64,000 nt of DNA from Bradyrhizobium sp. Ec3.3 (GCF_000472925.1 NZ_AXAS01000001.1:186001-250000); one strand, 5' to 3'. Positions 37,452-46,907 are shown, counted from the stretch's first letter. The notes: generated by a model not told the origin, from the letters alone. A program made the numbers and translations.

Positions 37452-38732
37452 CTAGGCACGCCCCTTCAGGATGATGCGCGCCGTCTCCTGCCCGCTCGCC
37501 AGCGCCGCCTCGACGGTGCCCATGTCGCTGCCGCGGTAGAGGGCTTCGCCGGAGAACAGCACCGTGGAGCCGTCCGCGCTGGCGAGGATCGATTGCGCAT
37601 CACGCGTCTGCGGCGTGGCCCAGGAATAGGCGCCGCGCGCGAAGGGATCGTGCGCCCAGTTGATCGCGCGGGCAGCGACGATCTTTTGCGCGAGATCATT
37701 CGGCGACAGTGCGAAGATGCCGGCAAGCGAGGCGAGCCCAGCCTCGATCAGCTCCGGCTCGCTGATGCCGGCAAGGCCTGCGGTCTGCGGGCCCCCGAAC
37801 CAGCCGGTGAGCACGGCATGCCCTGCCGGATGCTGCGTCCACCACACCGGGATTTGTTCATCCGAGAGCAGGAAGGTCAGGTCTGTGAAATCAGCCTGCC
37901 GGTCGAGCCACCAGCGGCTCTCGAAATGCAGCAGGATTTTGATGACGTCGCCGAAGCCGATATCCGCGGCCGCCGCAGCCTTCTCGCGCGCGACGGGCGG
38001 CAGCGCGATCTCCTTGAGCAGCGGCAGCGGCACGGTGAGCACCGCAGCGTCGCCATGATGCACCTCGCCATTGCCGCAGCGGACGGCGATGCGGCCTCCC
38101 ACCTCCTCGATCCCTGACACGGCGCAGCCGAGATGGATATCGACGCCAAGCGCACGGCCCTCCGCCTCCAGAAATGCAATGAGAGCGCCATAGCCGCCGA
38201 CGGGACGCGCCTGCATATGCCGCCCGCCAGCCATCCATTCATCGCGCAGCGCCAGCGTGCTGGCACGCGCGGGATCGGCGGCGTCGTAGCCTTCCACCAT
38301 CCGCTCGACGGACTGCCGCAACGACTCGTACTGGCTGCCCGGAAAATGCCGGCGCAGAAATTCGGCGACGGTCAGGTCGTCCTTCAAGTCCTTCACCACC
38401 TGATGAAGCTCGGCTTCGTGCGGATCGTGGCGCGCCTCGCGCGAGAATTTTCCGCCCTCGAAGTTCCATTGCGTCCCCTCGATCGTGGACAGCGAAAGCC
38501 CCGCCTCGGCGAGCAAAGCGCGCGTGACCGGCGCCTCGCCATGGACGAACTCGGCGCCGCCGGCCGCTTCATATCCGAACTCCGCGGCGGGAAGCGGAAG
38601 AATCCGTCCGCCGCACCTTGTGCGCGCTTCCAGGATCGTTACCCGCCGGCCGGCACGTGCGAGCTCGCGCGCCGCCATCAGGCCGGCCGCGCCGGCGCCG
38701 ACGATGAGGATGTGCTCTGACTTGTCCGCCAT
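37452..38732 (-). CDS. FAD-dependent flavin monoamine oxidase
   Basis: A 426-residue flavoprotein of the amine oxidase family. The Rossmann motif is ILIVGAGAAGLMAARELARA (about 8-27), then the glutamate and RCGGRI motif (ILEARTRCGGRI). The C-terminal FAD-binding motif is FSGEALYRGSDMGTVEAALA. It should oxidise amines, producing aldehyde, ammonia and H2O2, but family members also include plant-like and bacterial enzymes of varied substrates. It is the last of three closely spaced leftward genes after the RibD-like reductase (9 bp gap) and the heme-barrel protein. Confidence 0.88.
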   Translation of the reverse strand: MADKSEHILIVGAGAAGLMAARELARAGRRVTILEARTRCGGRILPLPAAEFGYEAAGGAEFVHGEAPVTRALLAEAGLSLSTIEGTQWNFEGGKFSREARHDPHEAELHQVVKDLKDDLTVAEFLRRHFPGSQYESLRQSVERMVEGYDAADPARASTLALRDEWMAGGRHMQARPVGGYGALIAFLEAEGRALGVDIHLGCAVSGIEEVGGRIAVRCGNGEVHHGDAAVLTVPLPLLKEIALPPVAREKAAAAADIGFGDVIKILLHFESRWWLDRQADFTDLTFLLSDEQIPVWWTQHPAGHAVLTGWFGGPQTAGLAGISEPELIEAGLASLAGIFALSPNDLAQKIVAARAINWAHDPFARGAYSWATPQTRDAQSILASADGSTVLFSGEALYRGSDMGTVEAALASGQETARIILKGRA

Positions 38733-38741
38733 GCCTGTACT

Positions 38742-39452
38742 TTACTGGCCCGCGGCTTTCGGATCGTTCTGCATCAGGTAGCGCAACAGCAGCACGCCGC
38801 CGCCGAGCGGCCGCGTGCTCTCGAGCGTCATCTCGGTGACGGGCGCACGCTGCTCGCTCTCGGCATCGCCCGAGTCGAACACGATCGGCGCGCCCCTGGC
38901 GCCGTCCACGGCCGGACAGAGGACCAGATTCAACTCGTCGATGAGGCCTGCGCGCAAAAATGCGCCGTTGGCAGCGCCGCCGCCCTCCAGCAGCAACCGC
39001 TTCACGCCGAGCTCGCGATTGAGGATTTGAAGCGTGAGCGGAAGGTCGATCTCCGACTTGCCCGCAAAGATGTAGGACACGCCCTCGCCGCGGAGCCCAG
39101 CAAGATGCGCATCCGGCACGCGCTCGGTCAGCACCACCACGATGGGATCGCCGCCGATGTCGCAGCGGCCCCAGCCGATCTTGCCCTGCGCATCGAGCAC
39201 CACGCCGTAGGCTTTCGCGTCGCGCCGCGCAAACCAGTTCTCGCGCGGGAAAGTCTCAGTCGTTGTGGTCGGATACGGCTTGCCCTTGGCGAACTCCGAG
39301 CCGGTGACGCGGCCGATCAGCCAGGCATCGCCGCCAAGCTCATCGTGTATCCGCTCGAACCACTCCGAACCGGCGCCCTTCGGACGCCAGCGGCTGTGAT
39401 GCACACGGCCGTCGACGCTCGAGGCCATCAGGCAGATAACGTGGGGCTTCAT
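38742..39452 (-). CDS. RibD C-terminal-domain reductase (dihydrofolate-reductase fold)
   Basis: A 236-residue protein containing only the RibD C-terminal reductase domain, without the deaminase domain. It begins MKPHVICLMASSVDGRVHHS, typical of stand-alone members, and has AWLIGRVTGSEFAKG, the cofactor-binding LNRELGVKRLLLEGGGAANG, and LNLVLCPAVDG. It probably reduces a pyrimidine or pterin-like substrate with NADPH; riboflavin synthesis is possible but not shown. Middle gene of the three-gene leftward group. Confidence 0.87.
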   Translation of the reverse strand: MKPHVICLMASSVDGRVHHSRWRPKGAGSEWFERIHDELGGDAWLIGRVTGSEFAKGKPYPTTTTETFPRENWFARRDAKAYGVVLDAQGKIGWGRCDIGGDPIVVVLTERVPDAHLAGLRGEGVSYIFAGKSEIDLPLTLQILNRELGVKRLLLEGGGAANGAFLRAGLIDELNLVLCPAVDGARGAPIVFDSGDAESEQRAPVTEMTLESTRPLGGGVLLLRYLMQNDPKAAGQ

Positions 39453-39473
39453 GCAATTCTCCGTAGCTGCTTC

Positions 39474-40160
39474 TCAGGCCGCTGGTCCGCCGCCCTTGAT
39501 GCGATCCTTGACGCGATTCTTGGCGCGATCGTTCACGATCACCGCCAGTGGATTGAGCTTTGGCGGCGCGACCAGCTTGAGCGTGTTGGTGTCGCGATGA
39601 TTGAACGGCGCGCCTCGCACGAAAAGCTCGGTCTGGATGAGATAGGTCCAGCTTCCATCATCGTTGAAAGTGATGTCGCAGCGGTAACTGTCGGTGCGGA
39701 AGGCTTGTTCCAAAAAGTCGGTCGAGCAGATCCCGTAAGCCGTCTCGCCGCGCTTCGCGGTAACGGAAATCTTCTTATCATCCGGCGTGGCATTGCCCGA
39801 CGCGAGCAGCACCTGCCCTCGCGGAATCGCCAGCGTCTGCATGATCAGCCCGGTTGCCGGCTCCCACAGCCAGTAGCCGACCTGGTCGTGGAAGGTGATG
39901 TCCTCCTCGGGCGTGTTGATGTGGATGTGATAGCGCAGCCCATAGAAGAGCTGCGGCCCGTTGGCCTGCGGATCGATCGGATCCATCCGGATATGCTCGA
40001 TGAATGTCCGCCGCTCCGGCCCGTCGGCCTTCGGGTTGATATCGACACCTTTGTCGGCCTGCCACACGCCGGCGAGATGGAGCAGCGGTCCGAGATTGGC
40101 GAGAGCGTCCGGGGAGACGTCGTCGGGCTCGGTGAAGATGTCGGCGGGGATGGGGAGCAT
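39474..40160 (-). CDS. Heme-binding beta-barrel (nitrobindin/FABP-like) protein
   Basis: A 228-residue protein from the ATG at 40160 (MLPIPADIFTEPDDVSPDAL). The domain is of the THAP4/nitrobindin type once grouped with fatty-acid-binding proteins: HLAGVWQADKGVDINPKADG, FYGLRYHIHINTPEEDITFHDQ in two strands, and WLWEPATGLIMQTLAIPRGQ. A GGGGAC... region precedes the ATG. A basic tail follows (NDRAKNRVKDRIKGGGPA). It would bind heme or a small hydrophobic ligand; it is the first gene of the group with the reductase and amine oxidase. Confidence 0.78.
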   Translation of the reverse strand: MLPIPADIFTEPDDVSPDALANLGPLLHLAGVWQADKGVDINPKADGPERRTFIEHIRMDPIDPQANGPQLFYGLRYHIHINTPEEDITFHDQVGYWLWEPATGLIMQTLAIPRGQVLLASGNATPDDKKISVTAKRGETAYGICSTDFLEQAFRTDSYRCDITFNDDGSWTYLIQTELFVRGAPFNHRDTNTLKLVAPPKLNPLAVIVNDRAKNRVKDRIKGGGPAA

Positions 40161-40256
40161 GGGGACCTCCGTGTGAGGGCGGGAGCAGCAATAGCACGAG
40201 TGTGGTGTGCGTGGCTCAGCACGTCCTTCACAAGCGCGAGTGGGCAAGGGCCCACT

Positions 40257-40385
40257 TAGGGCATGATCCGGAAAAGTGTGGAGCGGTTTTCCCTCGCGAC
40301 AAATGCGGAGCGCGTTTGCGCGGAGATCATGCTCAAACAACAACCTAAAGCGCGATGACGATTCATCCCGGTCTCATCGCGCTTT
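40257..40385. repeat. Intergenic palindromic repeat (GGGCATGATCCGGAAAAGTG type)
   Basis: The element starts GGCATGATCCGGAAAAGTGT, has GGAGCGGTTTTCCCTCGCG, and then the inverse end GAGATCATGCTCAAACAACA. A second hairpin follows: a 12-bp stem AAAGCGCGATGA / TCATCGCGCTTT at 40347-40358 and 40374-40385. It occupies most of the 335-bp gap between the heme-barrel gene and the thioesterase, the remainder of which shows no gene. Confidence 0.75.
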
Positions 40386-40495
40386 GGAGCCGAAAAAGCC
40401 AGCGCGGCCAGCGTGTCAGGTTTCGGGTGGCTCTCGCTGGCACCCTGCGGTTGGATGTCGTGAGCACAGTCATTGCCGAGAGAACCGAAGGTAAC

Positions 40496-40966
40496 ATGGC
40501 CAACAGGACCTACGGGACGGTCAGTCCCGAGCGACAAAGGGAAATGAGCGGGCTGGAGTTCGTCAAGGGCCTTGCCAGCGGGGCACTACCTCTTAACACG
40601 ATCGCGCAGACCTTGGGCTACGACGTGGTGGAGGCCGAAAGCGGTCGGGTCGCCATCACGCTCGATCCAACAGGCGCGCACCTCAATCCATGGGGTACGG
40701 TGCATGGTGGTCTCACGGCGACGCTTCTCGATAGCTGCATGGGCCTCGCTATCCAGTCGATGCTCGAAAGAGGCGTTGGCAGCACGACGCTCGAGTTCAA
40801 GATCTCGCTGGTCCGAGCCATCACGCTGGAGACTGGCCAGATCAGGGCCGAAGGCAGAGTCCTGAATTGCGGCCGTCGCGTCGGGACGGCAGAAGGCCGC
40901 GTAACCGATACCCGGGGCCGATTGCTCGCGCATGGCACGACGACCTGCCTGATTTTTCCGAGCTAG
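40496..40966 (+). CDS. PaaI-family (hotdog) thioesterase
   Basis: A 156-residue acyl-CoA thioesterase-like protein. It starts MANRTYGTVSPERQREMSGL with GAAGG 5 bp upstream. The hotdog motif NPWGTVHGGLTATLLDSCMG carries the usual HGG, and KISLVRAITLETGQIRAEGR and LAHGTTTCLIF complete the fold. The frame is open from 40355 through the repeat, but the ATG at 40496 is the natural start. It is full length, unlike the frameshifted paralogue near 21.5 kb. Substrate unknown. Confidence 0.87.
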   Translation: MANRTYGTVSPERQREMSGLEFVKGLASGALPLNTIAQTLGYDVVEAESGRVAITLDPTGAHLNPWGTVHGGLTATLLDSCMGLAIQSMLERGVGSTTLEFKISLVRAITLETGQIRAEGRVLNCGRRVGTAEGRVTDTRGRLLAHGTTTCLIFPS

Positions 40967-41044
40967 CGTTGTTGCACCCGGTTCAGGTTTTCAGATCGGA
41001 CGTTTCCTGCTAGTGCAGCAAGGGTATTCGACTGAGCAAGGCAG

Positions 41045-41434
41045 ATGCCATTCAACCGACTTCATGTTCCGCAGGCATTGGCAATTGAGACATGCCAGGC
41101 CATCAACGCGTGTCTCCATGCAAGCCTGGTCGCCACCTGCGGCGTGAACCCGGACGACGACTTTTGTCTGATCTCACGGTATCCCCCAGGCGACATGATC
41201 TGCCACCCGACCTTCTTGGGGCAACGCGATCCGAACTCGACTGTTGTCGTTGAAATTACGTTGCTCGCGGGCCGCTCCGACTCTCAAAAGGAAGCCTTGT
41301 ACAAGGATGTTCGCAGCCGACTGGCCGAGATCGGCTTTGATCCGGCAAACTCAATTATTTTCTTGACTGAGAACAAGCCCATTGATTGGTCTTTCAGCGA
41401 AGCTGGATCGGTTAAGTCAGTTCTCGGGCTATAG
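41045..41434 (+). CDS. Tautomerase-family protein
   Basis: A 129-residue protein that begins MPFNRLHVPQALA, so the N-terminal proline that acts as catalytic base in tautomerases would be exposed after removal of Met. It has SLVATCGVNPDDDFCLISRY and VVVEITLLAGRSDSQKEALY, typical of the tautomerase_2 family, and ends ENKPIDWSFSEAGSVKSVLG. It may isomerise an enol or dehalogenate a small acid; the substrate is unknown. It follows the thioesterase by 78 bp. Confidence 0.85.
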   Translation: MPFNRLHVPQALAIETCQAINACLHASLVATCGVNPDDDFCLISRYPPGDMICHPTFLGQRDPNSTVVVEITLLAGRSDSQKEALYKDVRSRLAEIGFDPANSIIFLTENKPIDWSFSEAGSVKSVLGL

Positions 41435-41490
41435 TCGACAAGCCTGGCGATGCGACGCATCCCCGATTATCAGCCCTCTGGAACGAGCGT

Positions 41491-41733
41491 CTAAAGATTT
41501 CGTCTCACACTTTCGAGAAATCGTTCTTTCTCACCGGGCGCGTAACCTTGGGAGGCGCCGAAATACGGTTCATTGTAATTATTGTACGGGGCGGCCCGGT
41601 AGGCAGGTGGCACGTAGGTCATGCCCTGGTTGGGTCGAACAATAGCGTGCCGCCGGTGTGCGGGATGCGCCGTAGCCGCGTTCGCAGAGCCACACAGGGT
41701 GACCAAAAGGCTTAAGGCCAAAATAGAACGCAT
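41491..41733 (-). CDS. Small exported protein of unknown function
   Basis: An 80-residue protein from the ATG at 41733. The signal peptide is MRSILALSLLVTLCGSANAA, followed by a short His/Arg/Pro/Tyr-rich mature part (HPAHRRHAIVRPNQGMTYVP, then YNNYNEPYFGASQGYAPGEK) and a basic end RFLESVRRNL. It converges on the tautomerase gene. Similar small exported proteins are frequent in this group; no function is known. Confidence 0.6.
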   Translation of the reverse strand: MRSILALSLLVTLCGSANAATAHPAHRRHAIVRPNQGMTYVPPAYRAAPYNNYNEPYFGASQGYAPGEKERFLESVRRNL

Positions 41734-41939
41734 CGCTTGTTCTCCAATCGGCCACGCCGTCCCAACAAACGGCGGCTTCACGATTGGTCACACCTCTTCA
41801 GCCGAAGGTGCGTCGAACAATGACTTAGACACTGGCTGCGGGGTGCGGCGGTTGATCCAAGTCAAGGCGCGCCGGGCTAATAGCACGCAGCCGGACAGGC
41901 GCCGCCTGCCGTCAGCACACCAACGATACTCCCAAGTTC

Positions 41940-44900
41940 CTACCCTCTTGATGGCATCTTCGGCGCGGAAGGGTCGGCCCGACCTGTTTCAGCGAACCAC
42001 GCGACATAAAGTGTGGGCAGGAAAACGAGCGTAAGGAGCGTCGCGACCAGCAAGCCACCCATGATCGCGAATGCCATCGGTCCCCAGAATACCGTGGGCG
42101 CGATCGGAATCATTCCAAGGACTGTCGACACGGCCGTCAACATGATCGGCCGAAAGCGCGAGCTGCTGGCATCCACCGCAGCGTCCCACGGCGTCTTGCC
42201 CTGGGCACGTTCGGCATCGATCTGGCCGATCAGGATCACCGCATTCTTGCTGATCATGCCGAGCAGCGCGAGTACGCCGAGGATGGCGACGAATCCGAGC
42301 GGCCTGCCGGAAAGCATCAACGCTGCAACGACCCCAATCAGACCGAGAGGCGCCACGCTCAGGACCATGAACAGCCGTGGGAAGCTTTGGAGCTTGATCA
42401 TGAGCACCGTGAACATGACGAACAGCATCACCGGCACCACGGCCAGGACCGATGCCTGCGACTTCCGGCTCTCTTCGACGGTCCCGCCCACGACCACGTG
42501 ATAGGACGACGGAAGGGCCTTTCTGAACTTATCGATCGCTGGAGACAGCGCCGTGACGACGCTCTCCGGCAGTGTGCCGCCAACAAGGGCAGCCTGAACC
42601 GTCAGGGTCGGAACGCGGTCGCGCCTCCAGATCAGCGGAAACTCCTGATCGTATTCAAAGGAGGCGAACTGGCTGAGCGGCACGGTCTGTCCGCCCGGCA
42701 GCGGGACCTGTAAACTGCGCAGGCTGTTCAGCGAGACCCTCTGCTCGTCGGTCGCGCGCGCCAGGACGTCGACCAGATAGATGTCGTCGCGAACCTGGGT
42801 GACGGGAGCGCCGGAGATCACGGCGTTCAGGACGGTCGAGATCGCCTGAGAACTGAGACCGAGCTGTCGCGCCTCGTTTTGGTCGACGCGAATGCGCACC
42901 TGGCGATCGGGCTCCATCCAGTCGAAGTTGACCTGCTGGGTTTGCGGATTTGACGCGACGATCTGTCCGATCTCAAGTGCGATCTCACGGACCCGCTCCA
43001 CGTCGGGTCCGCTGACCCGATACTGGATAGGCCAGCCAACCGGCGGTCCAAGCTCGAGCGGCGATACGAATGAAATTGCCTTTGGAAACGACTCCGCCAG
43101 CAGCTTTTCCAGCCGGGCATGCAAGCGTTCGCGCGCGGCGACGTCCTTTGCGATCACCACGGCCTGGGTGAAGAAATCGTTCGGGAGCTGGACGTTGAGG
43201 GGCAGGTAGAAGCGGATGGCGCCGCGCCCGACATAGGTGCTCCAGCGGGCCACATCGGGATCTGCCGCGAGGGCCGCCTCGAACCGCTTCGCAGCCGCCT
43301 CGCTTGCGAAGATCGACGCGTTTTGCGGCAGGCTGATGTCGACGAGCAGTTCTGGCCGATCCGACGACGGAAAGAACTGCCGCGGGATCAATGGCAGTGC
43401 AAGGATCGAGGCGACAAAGAGCGCTAACGAGACCGCAATCGTCAACCATTTCGCGCGCATCGCGAATGTCAGGAAGCTCCGGTAGATGCGGAAGACCGCG
43501 CCCGGCTTTGCCGGGTCCTGCTGCTTGGGCGGAACCAGAATGGCCGCTCCCATCAGCGGCGTGAAAATGACCGCAACGAACCAGGACACCAGCAGCGCGA
43601 TCGTCACTACGGCGAAAAGCGAGAAGGTGTACTCGCCGGCCGAGCTCGCAGCAAAACCCACCGGTATGAAGCCCGCGATCGTCACCAGCGTGCCCGCCAG
43701 CATCGCCATCGCATGGGTCCGATAAGCAAAAGTTGCCGCCTCGATCTTGCTGGCGCCCTCCGCCAGCTTGCTGAGCGTCGCGTCGGTCGTCGTCATCGCG
43801 TCATCAACCAAGAGCGCAAGGGCGATGATCAGCGCGCCAAGCGATATTCGCTGCATGTCTATGCTGGCGAGTTGCATGATCGGAAAGACGATTGCCAGCG
43901 TGAACGGGATGGCGAGCGCAATGATCAGACCGGGTCGTATCCCGAGACTGATGAAACTCACCACCATGATGATGGCGATGGCCTGCACCAGCGAAACCAT
44001 GAACTCACGGATGGCATGATCGACCACGACGGGCTGGTCCGCGACCAGGCTGGGCTCGATTCCGATCGGCAGCTCCGCCGTGATCTCCGCCATCGCCTTT
44101 CGGATGTTGGCACCAAGCGCGAGGATATCCCCGCCTTCCTGCATGGAGATTGCAAGACCTATTGCCGGCTTTCCGTTGACTCGAAACATCGGCTGGGGCG
44201 GGTCCGTGAACCCGCGCCGGACCCGCGCAATATCGCTCAGGCGGAGCATGCGCCCGCCGGCGGAAAAATTGATGTTGGCGATGTCCCGCTCCGATTGGAA
44301 GCCGCCCGACACCCGGATCGAGATGCTCTCAGTGCCGGTCTGTATCGTTCCCGCCGGACGCACGTTGTTCTGCGCCTGAAGCGCCGCGATAAGCGCGGAG
44401 CGATCGACTCCGAGGGTTGCCAACTCCTTGGTGGAGAACTCGACGAAGATCACCTCATCCTGTTCGCCCAGGAGTTCGATCTTCGAGACGTCAGGCACGA
44501 GAAGCAACTTCGAGCGGATGTCTTCGACCCGGTCCCGTAGCTCGCGCTGCGTGAATCCGTCACTGGTAAAGCCGTAGATGATCCCGAACGTGTCACCGAA
44601 TTCATCATTGAATCCGGGCCCGATCACACCGGCGGGCAGCGTATGACGCATGTCTCCGATCGTCTTGCGCACGTGGTACCAGGTGTCGGCGACCTGTTTC
44701 GCGGTAGCGCTTCCCTCCAAATTCACAAAGACGGTCGCGACACCTGCCCTTGTGAAGCTTCGCAGAAAGTCCAGGTGTGGCGTTTCCTGCAAGTGACGTT
44801 CGAGGCGCTCTGTCACCTGCTTCATGGTTTCTTCCACAGATGCGCCCGGCCACGCGGCCTGGACGACCATGGTTTTGATGATGAAGGCAGGATCTTCGTT

Positions 44901-45011
44901 GCGACCCAACCGAAAATAGGACAGTCCACCCGCGACCACCGCAATGATCATCATGTAGACGACCAGCGAGCGGTGCTTCAGCGCCCAATCGGAAAGATTG
45001 ATTCCGCTCAT
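41940..45011 (-). CDS. RND-family efflux transporter permease
   Basis: A 1023-residue inner-membrane pump with the RND layout of twelve membrane helices and two large periplasmic loops. The N-terminal helix is RSLVVYMMIIAVVAGGLSYF. The proton-relay aspartates of helix 4 are in ALALLVDDAMTTTDATLSKL (about residue 400). The C-terminal repeat has GLIGVVAALMLSGRPLGF and GMISKNAVILIGQIDAERAQ. It uses proton flow to expel drugs, solvents or metals; the exact substrate is unknown. It overlaps the adaptor gene by 4 bp (ATGA). No outer-membrane channel gene is in the operon, so TolC-like partners would be elsewhere. Confidence 0.93.
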   Translation of the reverse strand: MSGINLSDWALKHRSLVVYMMIIAVVAGGLSYFRLGRNEDPAFIIKTMVVQAAWPGASVEETMKQVTERLERHLQETPHLDFLRSFTRAGVATVFVNLEGSATAKQVADTWYHVRKTIGDMRHTLPAGVIGPGFNDEFGDTFGIIYGFTSDGFTQRELRDRVEDIRSKLLLVPDVSKIELLGEQDEVIFVEFSTKELATLGVDRSALIAALQAQNNVRPAGTIQTGTESISIRVSGGFQSERDIANINFSAGGRMLRLSDIARVRRGFTDPPQPMFRVNGKPAIGLAISMQEGGDILALGANIRKAMAEITAELPIGIEPSLVADQPVVVDHAIREFMVSLVQAIAIIMVVSFISLGIRPGLIIALAIPFTLAIVFPIMQLASIDMQRISLGALIIALALLVDDAMTTTDATLSKLAEGASKIEAATFAYRTHAMAMLAGTLVTIAGFIPVGFAASSAGEYTFSLFAVVTIALLVSWFVAVIFTPLMGAAILVPPKQQDPAKPGAVFRIYRSFLTFAMRAKWLTIAVSLALFVASILALPLIPRQFFPSSDRPELLVDISLPQNASIFASEAAAKRFEAALAADPDVARWSTYVGRGAIRFYLPLNVQLPNDFFTQAVVIAKDVAARERLHARLEKLLAESFPKAISFVSPLELGPPVGWPIQYRVSGPDVERVREIALEIGQIVASNPQTQQVNFDWMEPDRQVRIRVDQNEARQLGLSSQAISTVLNAVISGAPVTQVRDDIYLVDVLARATDEQRVSLNSLRSLQVPLPGGQTVPLSQFASFEYDQEFPLIWRRDRVPTLTVQAALVGGTLPESVVTALSPAIDKFRKALPSSYHVVVGGTVEESRKSQASVLAVVPVMLFVMFTVLMIKLQSFPRLFMVLSVAPLGLIGVVAALMLSGRPLGFVAILGVLALLGMISKNAVILIGQIDAERAQGKTPWDAAVDASSSRFRPIMLTAVSTVLGMIPIAPTVFWGPMAFAIMGGLLVATLLTLVFLPTLYVAWFAETGRADPSAPKMPSRG

Positions 45012-46120
45012 GGTTCTGACCCGAGAACGCGGACCTTCTGACCTGGATGAAGCGCCTGGACTCCGGCGGTGACAACGATTTCGCCGGTGTCGAGTCCCTG
45101 TGAAATGATTGCTTGCGCTTCGTCGAACCGCAACACATCCACATTGCGGACCGACACCGTGTTGGTGGCCGGATCAACGATCCATACGGCGGGCCGCTGA
45201 TTCATCCTGGTCAATGCGGAGGAGGGTATGTCTATCATAGGCCCTGCATCCGTGTTCACGCGCCCGACGACCGATGCGCCGAGGCGCATGGCTGGTGGCG
45301 GATCCGTCAGACCTACCCTGACCTCGAAGGTCCGGGTGACGGCGCTGGCCTGTGCGGCAACCTCGCGGACTCGTCCCTGCGCCCTTATTGACGAATCATC
45401 TGCCAGGCTGACGTTGATTTCGGTGTCAGCCGAGGCGGACCTGATCGATTGAGCGGGAACATCGAATACTGCATCGCGGCCGTCCTGCCGTGCGATCCTT
45501 GCGATCATCTGCCCGACCTGAACGACCTCGCCGGCTCCGGGACCGCTCGCGGTGATCACGCCGGGCGCATCGGCCTTCAGTTCGGTGAAGCCGACCAGGT
45601 CATGCGCGGAATTCAGCTGCGCTTCAGCCGCATCGACCTGCGATTGCGCCGTTTGCTGCGCCTGAGTTGCGGCATCGAAGTTGGCGCGCGTGGTCCACCC
45701 CTGCGCCAGGAGCGTCTCCTGACGATCGAAGTGATTGCGCGCCTGCGTCAATTGCCCTTGAGCGGCGGCAAGGGATGCCTGCGCCTGTCGCAACGTGTTC
45801 AGTTCATTCTGCGACTCCAATCGCGCCAAAACCTGACCGGCCTTGACCCGATCACCTATCTTGGCGTCATTGATCAGCAGGCGGCCCGAGATCCGGAATG
45901 CCGCATTGACTTCATCCTCGGCCTCGATCCGCCCGGAAAATGTCAGCGGCGTCGTGACCTTGCGCTTTTCTATGGTCGCTGTGCGAACGATCCGCGGCGC
46001 TGGTGCATCATTCGTTGCAGCTTCCCTTCCGCACGCCCCGAGCATCAAACCGCATATCGATGCCACAAGCGCCAATGTTGAGATCTGGCGAGGGGTTCTT
46101 CGAGCGCCGCACGTAGCCAT
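45008..46120 (-). CDS. RND efflux periplasmic adaptor (membrane fusion) lipoprotein
   Basis: A 370-residue adaptor that links the RND pump to an outer-membrane channel. The signal sequence LALVASICGLMLGAC ends in a lipobox cysteine (LGAC). The lipoyl/barrel-sandwich and hairpin region runs from VTTPLTFSGRIEAEDEVNAA to a coiled segment rich in AQASLAAAQGQLTQARNHFD, and the beta-barrel follows (RVREVAAQASAVTRTFEVRV). AAAGGG lies about 8 bp before the ATG. It is the first gene of the two-gene efflux operon, divergent from the Mrp/Mbh-like cluster. Confidence 0.92.
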   Translation of the reverse strand: MATCGARRTPRQISTLALVASICGLMLGACGREAATNDAPAPRIVRTATIEKRKVTTPLTFSGRIEAEDEVNAAFRISGRLLINDAKIGDRVKAGQVLARLESQNELNTLRQAQASLAAAQGQLTQARNHFDRQETLLAQGWTTRANFDAATQAQQTAQSQVDAAEAQLNSAHDLVGFTELKADAPGVITASGPGAGEVVQVGQMIARIARQDGRDAVFDVPAQSIRSASADTEINVSLADDSSIRAQGRVREVAAQASAVTRTFEVRVGLTDPPPAMRLGASVVGRVNTDAGPMIDIPSSALTRMNQRPAVWIVDPATNTVSVRNVDVLRFDEAQAIISQGLDTGEIVVTAGVQALHPGQKVRVLGSEP

Positions 46121-46439
46121 GGTGTGCCCTTTGCGTTCTAGAATCGTTGCCGGGCAGGCCAGCTATACCGGAGGCCCTGCCGCTTCCGGGTGTCGTCTCG
46201 GTAGTTTCCGGGCATTCTCGTGCGAGGAAGCGGCCGCGCACATCGGTAAATCTACCGAGGGCAATGGATGCAACCGTGGTCAGTTTCGGGCAGGCACCCG
46301 ACGGAGTCGAGCCCTCACGTCCTAGGGAATTCCCGAGATTTCAATCAGGCAATCACCCGATATCTGCGGTCGCAACCGTAGCGCATAGGCATTGATGCAA
46401 CGGTTCCCAAGGCGCCTCCAGAGCTGGAGCTGTAAAGGC
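46121..46439. promoter_or_regulatory. Divergent promoter region between efflux operon and Mrp/Mbh-like cluster
   Basis: About 320 bases between the two start codons contain no supported gene. A GAGGCCCTGCCGCTTCCGGG stretch lies near 46170. I could not choose promoter boxes by eye. The two operons start divergently here and so may share regulation. Confidence 0.35.
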
Positions 46440-46907
46440 ATGGCGTTAAAGGCGGCTTCGCGAGCGGCCTGGTTCTTATGCCTCTGGCTCGTGCTGGCTG
46501 GAGCGGATCCCGCCGACATTCCTGCCGCAGCAGCCGCCATCGCCGCAGCGACCTGGACGAGCTTGCGCTTGCTAGAGCCCAGCACCGCACGGCGCTCTGT
46601 TCGTGCCATCGGTCAACTGGTGTTGCTCTTTCTATACCACTCGGTCGTGGCCGGAACGGATGTCGCAAGGCGCGCGCTCGATCCGCGGTTGCCCCTGCGC
46701 CCTGGGTTCGTGGCTTATCCGACCCGTCTTTCATCCGGGATTCGTCGCAACGTATTCACAACGCTCACCAGCCTGCTGCCCGGCACGGTGCCGACCGGAG
46801 AGGAGAACGGTCAGCTCGTCTATCACTGTCTCGATGTCGAGCAGCCGGTGGTTGCTGAGCTTGCCGCAGAGGAAGCGGCCTTGGTTCGCGCGCTCTACAA
46901 TGACTGA
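46440..46907 (+). CDS. mnhE: Mrp/Mbh-type antiporter subunit E
   Basis: A 155-residue protein of the MnhE/MrpE family, equivalent to MbhA of archaeal membrane-bound hydrogenase. It starts MALKAASRAAWFLCLWLVLA with two N-terminal hydrophobic segments, then AIGQLVLLFLYHSVVAGTDV and RRALDPRLPLRPGFVAYPTR, the signature of the family, and a globular cytosolic end with TSLLPGTVPTGEENGQLVYH. An ATG at 46395 is in frame, but the one at 46440 is better placed. It is the first gene of a tightly packed six-gene set and overlaps mnhF by 8 bp. Confidence 0.88.
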   Translation: MALKAASRAAWFLCLWLVLAGADPADIPAAAAAIAAATWTSLRLLEPSTARRSVRAIGQLVLLFLYHSVVAGTDVARRALDPRLPLRPGFVAYPTRLSSGIRRNVFTTLTSLLPGTVPTGEENGQLVYHCLDVEQPVVAELAAEEAALVRALYND

